A stretch of DNA of 64,000 nucleotides from NCBI GenBank assembly GCA_913058245.1, contig CAJXQJ010000011.1, positions 58,526 to 122,525 of the forward strand. Direction: 5' to 3'. The translations under genes were made by a program, and so were the position numbers. The notes beneath the pieces are model-generated. The model did not search any database and was not told the origin of the DNA. It saw nothing but the letters and a program-made list of their open reading frames with translations. The DNA comes from an uncultured Colwellia sp. (lineage in GTDB: Bacteria > Pseudomonadota > Gammaproteobacteria > Enterobacterales > Alteromonadaceae). Positions within the stretch are counted from its first letter, which is position 1. Every line of letters starts with the position of its first letter. Below, piece after piece: positions 50,540 to 60,581 of the stretch.

Positions 50540-52540
50540 ATGAAAATGAAGATTTTTTTAATTACAGTATTGATGTCATTAGTGGCTCACACTAGCTTTG
50601 CTTCTGATGGTAAATCAGCAGCTGATAAGTTATCGATAAAAGATTTTTTTTATGGCAGTAATTATTCAAGCTTTGCGTTGAGTGCATCAGGAAATCTCGT
50701 TACTTATACCAAAAGGTTCCCAAGGCAATATGGTATTTATGTTAAAGATATTTCAAGTGGTAAAGAATATGAAGTTTTACGTGCTGATAAATATTCAATA
50801 GAACGCTTCAAGCATGAAAATTATATTCAAACAATTAAACATGATAATGAAGTGGTCGATTTAACATGGCTAGGTGCTAATGTAATAGCATTGAAAGAGC
50901 ACTCTAGAGGCGGGTTCCGTCGATATGTTCTGATCACACTTGATATTGACGATGACGATATTTCTATCAGTAAAGTCGCATTTTTAAATCAAAATGGCTA
51001 TTGGTTAGATCCTAAAGTTGATGATGATAGCTATGCTATTTTTGCTAAATATAGGGAGAACGAAGAAAATGACAGTGGCTATCATGTAGATTTATTTAAT
51101 ATAAAAATAAAAAGCAAAAGTTTGGATAGTCAGACTGGTAACAGAAAAAGACTGAATAAGCGAGGTCCTAAACTAGAGCGATGGTTGGTCGATGAAAAAG
51201 GCCAGCGTACGGCTGGAGTTAGGTATGTTGATAAAAAGCCAGAGCTATTTATTCGTCAAGGCACAAAATCTAAGCCTAACCGCTTGAAGCATGTATGGAC
51301 TGGAGATGTTGACGACCACTTTCTGCCAGTTTTATATGATGAAAAAAATTCGGCCTTGTATATATTAACGAACCATAAAACCGATAAGAAATCACTACAA
51401 ATATTTGATTTATCAAGCCATGAAATTCGAGAAACGGTTTATATTCACCCAAAATATGACTTACGTGATGTTATTATTTCGCGAGGTTCAGTTAGTATTT
51501 TAGGTGTAGAATATTTGGAGAAAGGTGCTGTGAGCCAGTACTACTTTGATAGTCGATTAGTTGAGCATAAGGAAGCTTTAAGTAAAGCATCGGGTGCAGA
51601 GAATACATACTCTCTTGGTACCGCATATGATAATGCAAATCGGTTGTTTAGTGTTTCTGGTAGTGATAGCGGAGGAGAAATATTTGTTTATCGTGAAGAA
51701 GAAAAAGATTATGTATCAGTTATCGATTTAAAGCCATGGCTGAAAAATGCGAGTTTACAGAAATCAAAGGTTATTACCTTAACGGCTAATGATAATAGTG
51801 AAATAGAAGCCTTTTTAACTATGCCGGAAGAAATTAGTAACCCTCCACTATTAGTTATACCTCACGGAGGCCCAATCGGTGTTAGTGACACTCGGTATTA
51901 TTCTCCAGAAATTCAAGTATTGGTTGATGCTGGCTATGCAACATTACAAGTTAATTATCGTGGCTCATCTGGATACGGGAAAAAGTTTAAACAAGATGGC
52001 ATGGGACAGTGGGGACAATTAATTGAAGATGATATCGAGTTAGCCTTAAAACATGTGAAAAACAACTTCACTATAGCTAATGACAAAGTGTGTATTATTG
52101 GTGGAAGCTATGGTGGCTATTCTGCGCTATATAGTGTTATTAGATCTCCTGAACTGTATCAATGTGCAGCTTCTTTTGCCGGTGTCACAGACTTAGCACT
52201 ATTGTTTCAGCGGTCTGACATTGAAAATGATGACAATGTTCAAAGTCAATTGAGAAAGATTGTTGGTAATCCTGAAACAGAGCAAGATAAACTATTTAAG
52301 TATTCGCCTATATACCATGCGAGTAAAATCACTAAGCCGGTCTTTATTGCTCATGGAACAGAAGATGAAGTGGTGGATATAGAGCATGGGTATCGTTTAA
52401 GGTTTGCTTTACAGGCGAATAAAATTAAGCATGAATGGAGCGTTTTAGATGGTTTCGGTCATAGTTTTGAGACGGTAGATCAGGCCGAACATTACTACTC
52501 AAAATTAATTGGTTTCTTAGACAAACACCTAAAAAAATAA
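50540..52540 (+). CDS. S9-family prolyl oligopeptidase-like serine peptidase
   Basis: Signal peptide to TSFA (residue 21). An N-terminal seven-bladed propeller (residues 40-410) covers the hydrolase domain. Serine elbow GGSYGGYSALYSVI (near 532), Asp in IAHGTEDEVVDIEH and His in LDGFGHSFETV form the triad. LLVIPHGGPIGVSDTRYYSP is the oxyanion region. 666 aa. It is exported, and cleaves peptides, probably short or proline-rich. Pairs with the gene upstream. Confidence 0.92.
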   Translation: MKMKIFLITVLMSLVAHTSFASDGKSAADKLSIKDFFYGSNYSSFALSASGNLVTYTKRFPRQYGIYVKDISSGKEYEVLRADKYSIERFKHENYIQTIKHDNEVVDLTWLGANVIALKEHSRGGFRRYVLITLDIDDDDISISKVAFLNQNGYWLDPKVDDDSYAIFAKYRENEENDSGYHVDLFNIKIKSKSLDSQTGNRKRLNKRGPKLERWLVDEKGQRTAGVRYVDKKPELFIRQGTKSKPNRLKHVWTGDVDDHFLPVLYDEKNSALYILTNHKTDKKSLQIFDLSSHEIRETVYIHPKYDLRDVIISRGSVSILGVEYLEKGAVSQYYFDSRLVEHKEALSKASGAENTYSLGTAYDNANRLFSVSGSDSGGEIFVYREEEKDYVSVIDLKPWLKNASLQKSKVITLTANDNSEIEAFLTMPEEISNPPLLVIPHGGPIGVSDTRYYSPEIQVLVDAGYATLQVNYRGSSGYGKKFKQDGMGQWGQLIEDDIELALKHVKNNFTIANDKVCIIGGSYGGYSALYSVIRSPELYQCAASFAGVTDLALLFQRSDIENDDNVQSQLRKIVGNPETEQDKLFKYSPIYHASKITKPVFIAHGTEDEVVDIEHGYRLRFALQANKIKHEWSVLDGFGHSFETVDQAEHYYSKLIGFLDKHLKK

Positions 52541-52558
52541 GTTGTTAAATAATACTGT

Positions 52559-52939
52559 TTACAGTGAAGCTTTTAACCACAAAATAGCATCATCACGATT
52601 GTTGAATATAGAGATATTTTGTTTTGCACGTGATGGTGCGTACTTTTCAATTATAGCCAAGGTTACAGGGGAGTCTATAACCATTGCCTTGGCGCGCATA
52701 TTCTGAGTATTTAGCCATTGATTGTATAATTCAAGCTCGGCATATGCTTCAGGTGTGCCACCAATAACTTCTAAATCATCAACTAAAATTGCAAATGGAG
52801 CACCTTTTAGGCTTAGAATTGCGTCTTTCATTCCTTTTGTAAACTTTGCTGCACCCATTTCATTAAAGGAACCGATTAACTTCAAAAGAATTATGTCTCC
52901 TTGAATGTCGATGGTATGTTCGCCGTGTGCAACTGTCAT
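52559..52939 (-). CDS. STAS/SpoIIAA-like domain protein (126 aa)
   Basis: A single small alpha/beta domain: IDIQGDIILLKLIGSFNEMG, AKFTKGMKDAILSLKGAPFA, ILVDDLEVIGGTPEAYAELE. The order recalls STAS/SpoIIAA-like folds, but no phospho-serine is certain. Cytoplasmic. Convergent with the S9 gene. Role unknown. Confidence 0.6.
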   Translation of the reverse strand: MTVAHGEHTIDIQGDIILLKLIGSFNEMGAAKFTKGMKDAILSLKGAPFAILVDDLEVIGGTPEAYAELELYNQWLNTQNMRAKAMVIDSPVTLAIIEKYAPSRAKQNISIFNNRDDAILWLKASL

Positions 52940-53044
52940 AATTAGACTCTAGCTATTATCCTGATTAGTACAAAAAATATATGTGCTACTTTTAATATAC
53001 TACTTTTGTTAGTGATGTTAACACTCACTTATTGATATAAATCA

Positions 53045-53857
53045 TTATCGATGTTTATTTTGTAAAAGCGCAAGGGGAAGTTGTTGGACTAGTAATTGAG
53101 AAGCAACGTAGATAATCCAATTGATATGACTCACCATTGGGAAGTAACCTTGCCCTTGATTACCAAAAATCCAAAATTGGCCAATGATTGCATCCGCTAT
53201 CATAGCGAGCACTAAACCAAAGGCGACTAACCATATTTTTAGCGAAGCCTGTCGCCATCTAAAAGCTTTTAATAACCAAATTGCTGATACAGCTAGAATA
53301 CTTACTAATACTGAATATGATGCGGTAATAAGTGTTAATAACGTGCTGCTATTCGCAAGGTGCATATCAAAGTAAGTATATAGCGCCGTAATGCTTGCCA
53401 ATATTGCAGTGGTAATTAAGAAGCGATTTGATACGCCTTTTAATTTGGCAATATATACCACTGCTGCAGTTAAAATTAGATAGCCGGGAAAGAAAAATAC
53501 TACCGAGTCAGCAAGGTAGCTGTGTTTTATTAAGCTGTCATACTGATAAAACTGCTGTAAAAAATTGCGATTAATAATATCGCCTATAAAGCAGAATAAT
53601 AATGAGTAAAAGCATAGCCGGCCCAGTTTATATGCAATAGGATGTTTCTTCTTTGCAATAAAGCGATTAATTGCTGCTAAATTGGCTATCACTAGCACCA
53701 TCGTCATTAACTCTAATAGACCAAAGGTTATACGCTCATAAGTTGTGTTTGTGATACCAAATATACCGCTAATAGCTAATAAACTTTGTGTGACAGCGAT
53801 TAGCCAAATAATAATAGCGGTTTTCATTGTGCGATTACATTCGATTACTGTTGGCAT
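53045..53857 (-). CDS. Multi-pass membrane protein of unknown family
   Basis: About seven or eight hydrophobic helices in 270 residues (start at 53857). Motifs: FCFIGDIINRNFLQQFYQYD, ADSVVFFFPGYLILTAAVVY, and MIADAIIGQFWIFG. The GD..N and AD elements recall YhhN-like lysoplasmalogenases, but the match is weak and the protein is longer. ATG at 53824 (MKTAIIIWLIA) may be the true start. Confidence 0.6.
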   Translation of the reverse strand: MPTVIECNRTMKTAIIIWLIAVTQSLLAISGIFGITNTTYERITFGLLELMTMVLVIANLAAINRFIAKKKHPIAYKLGRLCFYSLLFCFIGDIINRNFLQQFYQYDSLIKHSYLADSVVFFFPGYLILTAAVVYIAKLKGVSNRFLITTAILASITALYTYFDMHLANSSTLLTLITASYSVLVSILAVSAIWLLKAFRWRQASLKIWLVAFGLVLAMIADAIIGQFWIFGNQGQGYFPMVSHINWIIYVASQLLVQQLPLALLQNKHR

Positions 53858-53948
53858 GCTAACTCTCTATTATTTTATTAGTATTTACGGTATTAAAATA
53901 TAACCACATTAGTATATTGGAACTGCAGACTATAATAATTTAGGCAAT

Positions 53949-53976
53949 AAAAAAGCCTTACCGAAGTAAGGCTTGA
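53949..53976 (-). terminator. Minus-strand terminator without an intact gene upstream
   Basis: On the minus strand AAGCCTTAC-TTCG-GTAAGGCTT is followed by TTTTTATT. It would end transcripts coming from the right, where only a disrupted ORF is found. Confidence 0.75.
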
Positions 53977-54017
53977 AATGCTCGCTGTATGGTCTAGTTA
54001 AACTAGCTTCTTTTTAG

Positions 54018-54223
54018 TTATTCTTGATTTTTATTATTGTTTTTCTGTAGCGCGGGATAATTTATAGCAAAGGCTTTTTCATGCTGCAACAACTTTAATA
54101 GAGCATATATTCCACGAATTTCTTCGTACGTAAAGTGCCGTCATTAGCGTTATTTTTACTAGAATTGCTTTTTTGACAGAGAAAATTTAAAAAGCTTTTT
54201 TCATCAACTAATTCGGAAGCCAT
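54018..54223 (-). pseudogene. Possible frame-disrupted small gene
   Basis: One frame gives MASELVDEKSFLNFLCQKSN then SSKNNANDGTLR; the next gives YEEIRGIYALLKLLQHEKAF then AINYPALQKNNNKNQE and a stop at 54018. The join near 54125 needs a small indel. The second half looks like a real helical segment, and a good terminator follows. No ribosome-binding site is seen, and I recognise no family. Confidence 0.35.
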
Positions 54224-54668
54224 TTTTACTAAAAAGATGAATGTAAAAAAGTGTTACCTATCAAGAGTTAAAGATAATGTCCACGATTAACCAGATGAGA
54301 ATTCTTGGTTCATATCTGGTTAACCACTGGTGTGGAAGCTAATGAAAAATAACAAAAAATCTGTAAAATATATTGACACGTATGTTTCTTGCTACCGCTA
54401 AAAAAATTTCACTATTTATTAATTTATTTTTTTGCTGCTTGTTTTTTGTACCTCAAATTCTGTGATTAAAACGTAAAGTGTATTTCGTTAATGAGTTCTT
54501 TTAGCTGTACCTCGAATATTGCAAATCTAGTTTTTGTCATTAATTTTGCGAAATATCACAAAAAAAGTGCTTTGAGCTGGAAGAGCGTGCCTAGATTTGA
54601 TTTGGGACATAGATCAATAAATTTTGAAGTGCTAGAATGCGCGCATATTATAGCGGAGAAGAACTTTC

Positions 54669-55736
54669 ATGACTGAATTAAAAAATGATACTTATTTGCG
54701 CGCACTATTGCGTCAACCTGTTGATTACACCCCTGTATGGATGATGCGTCAAGCTGGTCGTTATTTGCCTGAGTATCGTGAAGTGCGTAAAGACGCTGGC
54801 GACTTTATGACGGTTTGTCGTGACGCAGACTTAGCGTGTGAAGTGACTATTCAGCCATTGCGCCGTTTCCCGCTTGATGCTGCAATTCTATTCAGCGATA
54901 TTTTAACGATTCCAGATGCGATGGGATTAGGTTTATATTTTGAAACAGGCGAAGGCCCTAAGTTTGAACGCCCGATTACCTGTAAAGCCGATGTTGATAA
55001 AATTGGTATTCCTGATCCAGAAGGCGAATTGCAATATGTCATGAATGCGGTTCGTACTATTAAGAAAACTTTAAATGGTGATGTACCATTAATTGGTTTC
55101 TCTGGTAGCCCTTGGACTCTAGCGACTTATATGATCGAAGGTGGTAGTTCAAAAGGTTTCACTAAAATCAAAAAAATGATGTTTGCAGAGCCGCAAACAT
55201 TGCACTTGTTACTTGATAAGTTAGCTGATTCCGTTATTTCTTACTTAAATGCACAAATTGCTGCTGGCGCTCAGTCTGTAATGGTATTTGATACATGGGG
55301 CGGTGTATTGTCGCCACGCGATTATAAAGAATTCTCACTACAATATATGGCAAAAATTGTTGATGGTTTAACACGCCATAATGATGGCCGCCAAGTACCA
55401 GTAACTTTATTTACTAAAAATGGTGGCATGTGGTTAGAAGATATTGCTGCAACAGGTTGTGACGCTGTTGGCTTAGATTGGACTATTGATATTGAAAATG
55501 CCAAAGCACGCATTGGTGATAAAGTGGCGTTACAAGGCAATATGGATCCTTCAATGTTATATGCACCATTACCACGCATTGAGCAAGAAGTATCAAAAAT
55601 ACTAACTGGTTTTGGTGATGGTGGCACTGGTCATGTATTTAACTTAGGCCATGGTATTCACCCTGATGTGAATCCAGAACATGCTGGTCACTTTATTGAC
55701 TCAGTACATCGTTTAAGTAAGCCATTTCATAAATAA
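54669..55736 (+). CDS. hemE: Uroporphyrinogen decarboxylase
   Basis: Decarboxylates uroporphyrinogen III to coproporphyrinogen III in haem synthesis. Family marks: [64 protein letters not shown] and [17 protein letters not shown]. 355 aa matches E. coli. GGAG lies before ATG 54669. Followed by a terminator. Confidence 0.97.
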   Translation: MTELKNDTYLRALLRQPVDYTPVWMMRQAGRYLPEYREVRKDAGDFMTVCRDADLACEVTIQPLRRFPLDAAILFSDILTIPDAMGLGLYFETGEGPKFERPITCKADVDKIGIPDPEGELQYVMNAVRTIKKTLNGDVPLIGFSGSPWTLATYMIEGGSSKGFTKIKKMMFAEPQTLHLLLDKLADSVISYLNAQIAAGAQSVMVFDTWGGVLSPRDYKEFSLQYMAKIVDGLTRHNDGRQVPVTLFTKNGGMWLEDIAATGCDAVGLDWTIDIENAKARIGDKVALQGNMDPSMLYAPLPRIEQEVSKILTGFGDGGTGHVFNLGHGIHPDVNPEHAGHFIDSVHRLSKPFHK

Positions 55737-55781
55737 GCTTAACGAGTTGCCAAGTTATTAACTGGTAGAAAAAGTTTTAAG

Positions 55782-55808
55782 AAAGGGAGCCATAGGCTCC
55801 TTTTTTAT
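55782..55808 (+). terminator. Terminator after hemE
   Basis: AAAGGGAGCC and GGCTCCTTTTTT pair around a short loop with a T6 run. Confidence 0.85.
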
Positions 55809-55982
55809 TATTTAACGTAATATTATTTATATCTTTAGTAACTTCTTCAGAGGTTTTATCGTGTAATTTTACTACCATAATTAAGCTATTATGAGTAATG
55901 GAATAGTTGGTTATTCGTTTTGGTTTAGTGCATGTTTAAGGTATGCTTAAGCTAAAGGCTTATTTTAGAAATGGAAATTATA

Positions 55983-56474
55983 ATGATGATAAATAATAAG
56001 GTGATATCAGCGTTAGCAGTTGCTTTGCTAGTTGCCGCTTGTGGCAGCAACACAAAAGATGAGGAAGCTAATGTGCCTGACAGTGGTAACGAGGCAGCGC
56101 AGCAAGTAACCGACAACAACTCTAAAGAAAACTCAACTAAACTTGTAGCGACACCAATTAATACCGAAGAACGATTAAAAGAGCATGAAATGGTAGAAAT
56201 AAAAGATAAATTGAAAGGAGAGTACTCTGGTTGGCAGCGAGGCCGTGTGCAGTTTTTGAATTTAGAAGGTGGCTTTTACGGTATTATCACTGATTCAGGT
56301 AAGAAATTATTACCAATGAATATGAAAAAAGAGTTTGCTCAAAATGGTGCAATTGTTAGGGTTAAAGGTAAAGTTAAAAATATTATGACCATTCAGCAAT
56401 GGGGTACGCCGTTCACCATTACTGAAATTGAACTTATTAGTCCGGGTACAATAGGAAATCCTGCTGAACGTTAA
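55983..56474 (+). CDS. Predicted lipoprotein (163 aa)
   Basis: ATG 55983 follows GGAA; an upstream ATG at 55971 is less supported. Lipobox VAACGS has Cys at residue 18. A polar linker leads to an OB-like beta domain (YSGWQRGRVQFLNLEGGFYG, IVRVKGKVKNIMTIQQWGTP). Likely a periplasmic nucleic-acid- or ligand-binding fold; function unknown. Confidence 0.7.
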   Translation: MMINNKVISALAVALLVAACGSNTKDEEANVPDSGNEAAQQVTDNNSKENSTKLVATPINTEERLKEHEMVEIKDKLKGEYSGWQRGRVQFLNLEGGFYGIITDSGKKLLPMNMKKEFAQNGAIVRVKGKVKNIMTIQQWGTPFTITEIELISPGTIGNPAER

Positions 56475-56480
56475 TTGCTA

Positions 56481-56972
56481 TCAATAACAAGTTAGTGGCT
56501 GAGTTAATAAAGTTACTGTTTTTACTCTGCCGCTAATTTGTATTTGGTATAAATTTTGATATTCCTTTTCAGATATTTTCTCGATATCACTACCACTTAA
56601 TAGAGCCGCTAGTTGTGGTGTGGTATTGCTGTGACCAACCACTAAAGCATTTTCTTTGTTAGCAAGTAATTTCTTGGCAAATTCCTTTAGCTTTGCTGGC
56701 GAGTAATATTGAGTTTCTAAGGCATATGTTTTGGCTGTTGGCTGCGCCGTCGCAAGTGTACGGTTATATTGTGTGCTATAAATTTTTTTGAGCTTAGTCT
56801 TTGCTAACAAACTGGCTAATTGCTGTGCGCGCTGTGTTCCACATAGGGTTAACTTTGGGTTTTCTTGCTCTTTTTGTTTTTCAGCGTGACGAGTTAAGTA
56901 AATGGTGAAGTTATTATCAGCATGAGTCGCGAAGGCTGATAGCAATAAAATGAGCATTAAACTATATTTCAT
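56481..56972 (-). CDS. Periplasmic histidine phosphatase (SixA/PGAM-like)
   Basis: Signal peptide to THA (residue 18). The RHG-type motif is LTRHAEKQ near residue 28 and the second histidine is in VVGHSNTTPQL. SGSDIEKISEKEYQNLYQI is a typical end. 163 aa, short like SixA. Substrate unknown. Convergent with the lipoprotein gene. Confidence 0.85.
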   Translation of the reverse strand: MKYSLMLILLLSAFATHADNNFTIYLTRHAEKQKEQENPKLTLCGTQRAQQLASLLAKTKLKKIYSTQYNRTLATAQPTAKTYALETQYYSPAKLKEFAKKLLANKENALVVGHSNTTPQLAALLSGSDIEKISEKEYQNLYQIQISGRVKTVTLLTQPLTCY

Positions 56973-57071
56973 GAGTTCCTCTAAGTGTTCGGGCTAGTAT
57001 AAAGCTAACTTTTATCATTCAAAGTAAGAGTGAGCAACGCTGAATAAATAAAGCTTTGCTCACTTTAATCA

Positions 57072-58508
57072 CTAGAATAATCGGTTTAAACCATTTAATG
57101 CTGCAACCCGAAATGCTTCTGCCATGGTTGGGTAATTAAAGGTTGTTTCAACAAAGTATTCGATATTATTGCCGCCATTTACCTGTTGCATTATAGCTTG
57201 ACCAATATGAATAATTTCAGCTGCATTCTCACCAAAACAATGTATCCCCAAAATCTCTTTAGTTTCTCGGTGAAATAAAATCTTCAAAGAACCAACTAAG
57301 TTATTGGAAATTTGTGCTCGCGCTAGGTGCTTAAACTGCGCTCGACCCACTTCATAAGGAATTTTTGCTTCCGTTAATTCTTGCTCTGTTTTACCGACCG
57401 AGCTAATTTCTGGGATGGTATAAATTCCTGTTGGAATATCAACAATTAACTTAGCTTTACTATTACCATCGAGCATAGCGCTGGCACAAATTCTACCTTG
57501 GTCGAATGCGGCACTGGCTAAACTTGGGTAACCAATAACGTCACCAACGGCAAAAATGCTTTCAACTTCGGTTTGATATGTTTCACTGACTTTCAGTTGC
57601 CCACGGCCGTCGGCTTTTAACCCTGCATTTTCAAGTTTTAAATCTGCGGTATTACCGGTTCTACCATTAGCAAATAATAGACAGTCAGCACGCATTTTTT
57701 TACCAGACTCAAGATGAACAATTACTGATTCATTACTTGCTTCAACTCGTTCAATTTGCTCACCATGGCGAATAACAACACCATTGTTCCATAAGTGGTA
57801 ACTGAGAGAGTCAGACATTTCATCATCTAAAAATGACAGTAAACGATCACGGGTATTGATCAAATCGACTTTTACACCTAAGCCGCGAAATATTGATGCG
57901 TACTCACTACCAATAACCCCTGCACCGTAAATGATAATATGCCGTGGTGAATGCTCAAGTGATAAAATACTGTCTGAGTCATAGACACGAGGGTGTGAAA
58001 AATCAATATCATCAGGATGGTATGGACGTGAGCCAGTAGCAATAACAATTTGTTTTGCTGTTATGGTGTCGATAGAACCATCATTTCGTAGTACTTGAAT
58101 AGTATTTGCATCAACAAAAGATGCTTCACCATAAAAATGCTCTACTTGGTTTCGGTTATAAAAACCGCTTCGCAAGTTAACTTGCTTACGAATAACAGCA
58201 GAGGCGTGACTTAAAATATCTTGAAAGGTTAATTGCTTGGCACTTTGACCGGCATTGAAAAGTGGGTTTGAGTTGTACTCAATAAGACGGCTAACCGATT
58301 GTCTCAGTGCTTTTGAAGGAATAGTGCCCCAATGAGTACAGCCGCCACCAACGTTATGATAGCGCTCAATAATGGCAACATGCTTGTCACGTTTTGCTAA
58401 GTTCATTGCAGCGCCTTCGCCGCCAGGACCTGTCCCTATGATAATAGCGTCAAAATCATATTGCTTCGGTGTTTTTGCTATTGTTTTGCTTTGTGCTTGC
58501 TTACTCAA
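57072..58508 (-). CDS. sthA: Soluble pyridine nucleotide transhydrogenase
   Basis: Converts NADPH and NAD+ to NADP+ and NADH. FAD site [17 protein letters not shown], then [16 protein letters not shown] with one cysteine in place of the lipoamide dehydrogenase CxxxxC pair, the SthA signature. NAD site [15 protein letters not shown], then [20 protein letters not shown] and a dimer domain ([16 protein letters not shown]). 478 aa. In E. coli sthA also adjoins fabR and trmA. Confidence 0.96.
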   Translation of the reverse strand: MSKQAQSKTIAKTPKQYDFDAIIIGTGPGGEGAAMNLAKRDKHVAIIERYHNVGGGCTHWGTIPSKALRQSVSRLIEYNSNPLFNAGQSAKQLTFQDILSHASAVIRKQVNLRSGFYNRNQVEHFYGEASFVDANTIQVLRNDGSIDTITAKQIVIATGSRPYHPDDIDFSHPRVYDSDSILSLEHSPRHIIIYGAGVIGSEYASIFRGLGVKVDLINTRDRLLSFLDDEMSDSLSYHLWNNGVVIRHGEQIERVEASNESVIVHLESGKKMRADCLLFANGRTGNTADLKLENAGLKADGRGQLKVSETYQTEVESIFAVGDVIGYPSLASAAFDQGRICASAMLDGNSKAKLIVDIPTGIYTIPEISSVGKTEQELTEAKIPYEVGRAQFKHLARAQISNNLVGSLKILFHRETKEILGIHCFGENAAEIIHIGQAIMQQVNGGNNIEYFVETTFNYPTMAEAFRVAALNGLNRLF

Positions 58509-58578
58509 TGATCAACCCTGCTAATTCCTGCCATAATGTCGAAAATTTTAGCAGGAATTAAATACAAGGTAACTGTTT

Positions 58579-59697
58579 TTATGCTAGTTTCTCAATCGTA
58601 AGTTGCCAGCTGCGTCGTTGCTGTGCCAAAAGCTGCTTAATTTCTTGGTATTGAGCCATCGCTTCTGAGTTTTCAACATCAGCAATTAATTGATCACGTT
58701 TACTAGCAAGTAAGGCTTTGCGGGCGGCATAAAATGCATTTACTTTATGAATAAGTTCGTCGTACTCATATTGTAAACGCTCAAGTAATTGTTCAGCGTC
58801 AGGGTGAGTAGCTATTTTTTGCTGGCTACGTAATAACACCATAGATAAACGGGCTTTTTCAATTTTATCTTCAGGTGTTACTCGTAATTTAGAAGTAAGT
58901 TTTAAATGTTCACACCCTTTGATTAACCATTTAGTTGGGTCAAACTGCCACCAACGAATACCATTACGATAATCATTTTCAAATATATGATGGTAATTAT
59001 GATATCCCTCACCAAATGTAAAGAATGCTAAGAAGCCGTTATCACGCGCTGTATTTCTCTCGGTATAGGTTTGTTTACCCCAAATGTGGGCTAAAGAATT
59101 GATAAAGAACGTTGTGTGATGGCTAAGCACAAGTCTTAAAAAGCCTAGTAATAATAAACTGCTAATGACATCGCCATGCCATAAACCAAATACTAGTGGC
59201 ACGCCAAAGTTCATTATGATGGTAAGAAGCAAATAGTGCTTATGTTGCCAAACCACGATTGGATCTTTTTGTAAGTCGCGAACATTATCGTAGTCGTTAT
59301 AACGCTCAGGTTGGAAATCTCTTAGCATCCAGCCAATGTGTGAATGCCAAAATCCCATTTTCGCTGAATATGGGTCAACATGATTCTTATCGACATGTTT
59401 ATGGTGAATGCGGTGATCTGAAGACCAGTGTAAAGCACTATTTTGTAACGCAAATGCGCCGCCTAATGCGTATATTATCCTTAGCGACCAATGCGCTTGA
59501 TATGTTTTGTGTGACCATAAGCGGTGATAGCCAGCAGTAATCGACATACCACAATAAATAAAGCAAATAATTGCTGCGGTAATTTCTGCACCATCAAAAC
59601 CGTGAGTAAATGCCCGGTAAGGTACCGCAATAGCAGCAAATAAAAAGGTAATGCTAAATACGAATACATTTAGCCAAATTACAGGAGGTTTTTTCAT
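58579..59697 (-). CDS. Acyl-CoA/fatty-acid delta-9-type desaturase
   Basis: ATG at 59697 is chosen; the longer frame would run through the FabR box. Di-iron boxes HRLWSH, HRIHHKHVD and HNYHHIF are in place and four membrane helices surround them. It places a double bond in acyl chains, aiding fluidity in cold. 372 aa. The FabR-type palindrome lies 35 bases upstream of the start. Confidence 0.93.
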   Translation of the reverse strand: MKKPPVIWLNVFVFSITFLFAAIAVPYRAFTHGFDGAEITAAIICFIYCGMSITAGYHRLWSHKTYQAHWSLRIIYALGGAFALQNSALHWSSDHRIHHKHVDKNHVDPYSAKMGFWHSHIGWMLRDFQPERYNDYDNVRDLQKDPIVVWQHKHYLLLTIIMNFGVPLVFGLWHGDVISSLLLLGFLRLVLSHHTTFFINSLAHIWGKQTYTERNTARDNGFLAFFTFGEGYHNYHHIFENDYRNGIRWWQFDPTKWLIKGCEHLKLTSKLRVTPEDKIEKARLSMVLLRSQQKIATHPDAEQLLERLQYEYDELIHKVNAFYAARKALLASKRDQLIADVENSEAMAQYQEIKQLLAQQRRSWQLTIEKLA

Positions 59698-59731
59698 TAA
59701 TTTTCCAATAAAGATTAAACACTGTTTTTTC

Positions 59732-59749
59732 AGTGTACACATGTACGCT
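59732..59749. promoter_or_regulatory. FabR operator before the desaturase
   Basis: AGTGTACACATGTACGCT closely matches the E. coli FabR/FadR-type site AGCGTACACGTGTTCGCT in layout (GTACA..TGTAC arms). It sits between the divergent desaturase and fabR genes, so FabR likely represses the desaturase and perhaps itself. Confidence 0.8.
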
Positions 59750-59927
59750 ATTTTAGCTTTAGTGGCACTAGAGTCAAGTGTTGATTGGTGATTATTACCT
59801 TGTAATAAAAAATTCAAAGTTGTGATATTTATCATCGTTTTAATTCAATTTACTGGCAATATCAACGGTTTTCAGTATCATGATAACCTTGCTGTATAAG
59901 AAAAACGAAGATTAGGTTTACAACGTT

Positions 59928-60581
59928 ATGAGTGGAATTCGTGCACTACAAAAAGAAAAAACTCGCCGTCAATTAATTGATGCGGCGCTGGGGCAACTCA
60001 GCAGTGAACGAAGTTTTTCCAGCTTAAGTTTACGTGAAGTAGCTAAAGAGGCGGGATTGGCACCAACATCATTCTATCGACATTTTAGTGATATGGATGA
60101 ATTGGGCTTAACACTTGTTGATGAAGCGGGTTTAACCTTACGACAGCTCATGCGTCAAGCAAGGCAGCGTATTGAAAAGGGTGGCTCTGTTATTCAAATA
60201 TCAGTACATACCTTTATGGAATTCATTGAAAACAATGGCAATATATTTCGCTTATTGTTACGTGAGCGTTCTGGTACATCGGCAGCCTTTCGTGCTGCGG
60301 TTAATCGAGAAATTCGTTATTTCACTTTAGAGCTTTGTGATTATTTACAACAAGCAAATAAGTTAGATGCTGAAGTGGCTTATTTACAAGCCAATGCAGC
60401 GGTAACTATTGTTTTTAGTGCTGGCTCTGATGCTTTGGATTGCGATAAAAAAGATTTAGAAGTATTAGCACAGCGAACAATCAAACAGCTTAGGTTTATT
60501 GCTCGCGGTGCTTTTGAATTTGGCCTACGAAACGAATCCCGTAAGTCGGGTAGTGATAGCACTAAAGGCGAGTTAAAATAA
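59928..60581 (+). CDS. fabR: TetR-family repressor of unsaturated fatty-acid synthesis FabR
   Basis: HTH in residues 12-60: [58 protein letters not shown] is a FabR mark. FabR senses acyl-CoA/ACP pools and represses fabA/fabB in E. coli. 217 aa. Its end overlaps trmA by 20 bases on the opposite strand. Confidence 0.95.
   Translation: MSGIRALQKEKTRRQLIDAALGQLSSERSFSSLSLREVAKEAGLAPTSFYRHFSDMDELGLTLVDEAGLTLRQLMRQARQRIEKGGSVIQISVHTFMEFIENNGNIFRLLLRERSGTSAAFRAAVNREIRYFTLELCDYLQQANKLDAEVAYLQANAAVTIVFSAGSDALDCDKKDLEVLAQRTIKQLRFIARGAFEFGLRNESRKSGSDSTKGELK

Larger units (their letters stand above)
53858..54668. other. Long intergenic before hemE
   Basis: Holds a minus-strand terminator (53953-53976), a frame-disrupted ORF pair (54018-54223) and a 10-bp inverted repeat (54287-54323). 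The rest, 54330-54660, is AT-rich; no strong promoter or ORF seen apart from a TTGACA at 54373. Confidence 0.5.

Noticed and set aside
54491..54676. 61-aa open frame ending over the hemE start
   Set aside because: No ribosome-binding site, atypical composition, and it overlaps the hemE upstream region; likely chance.
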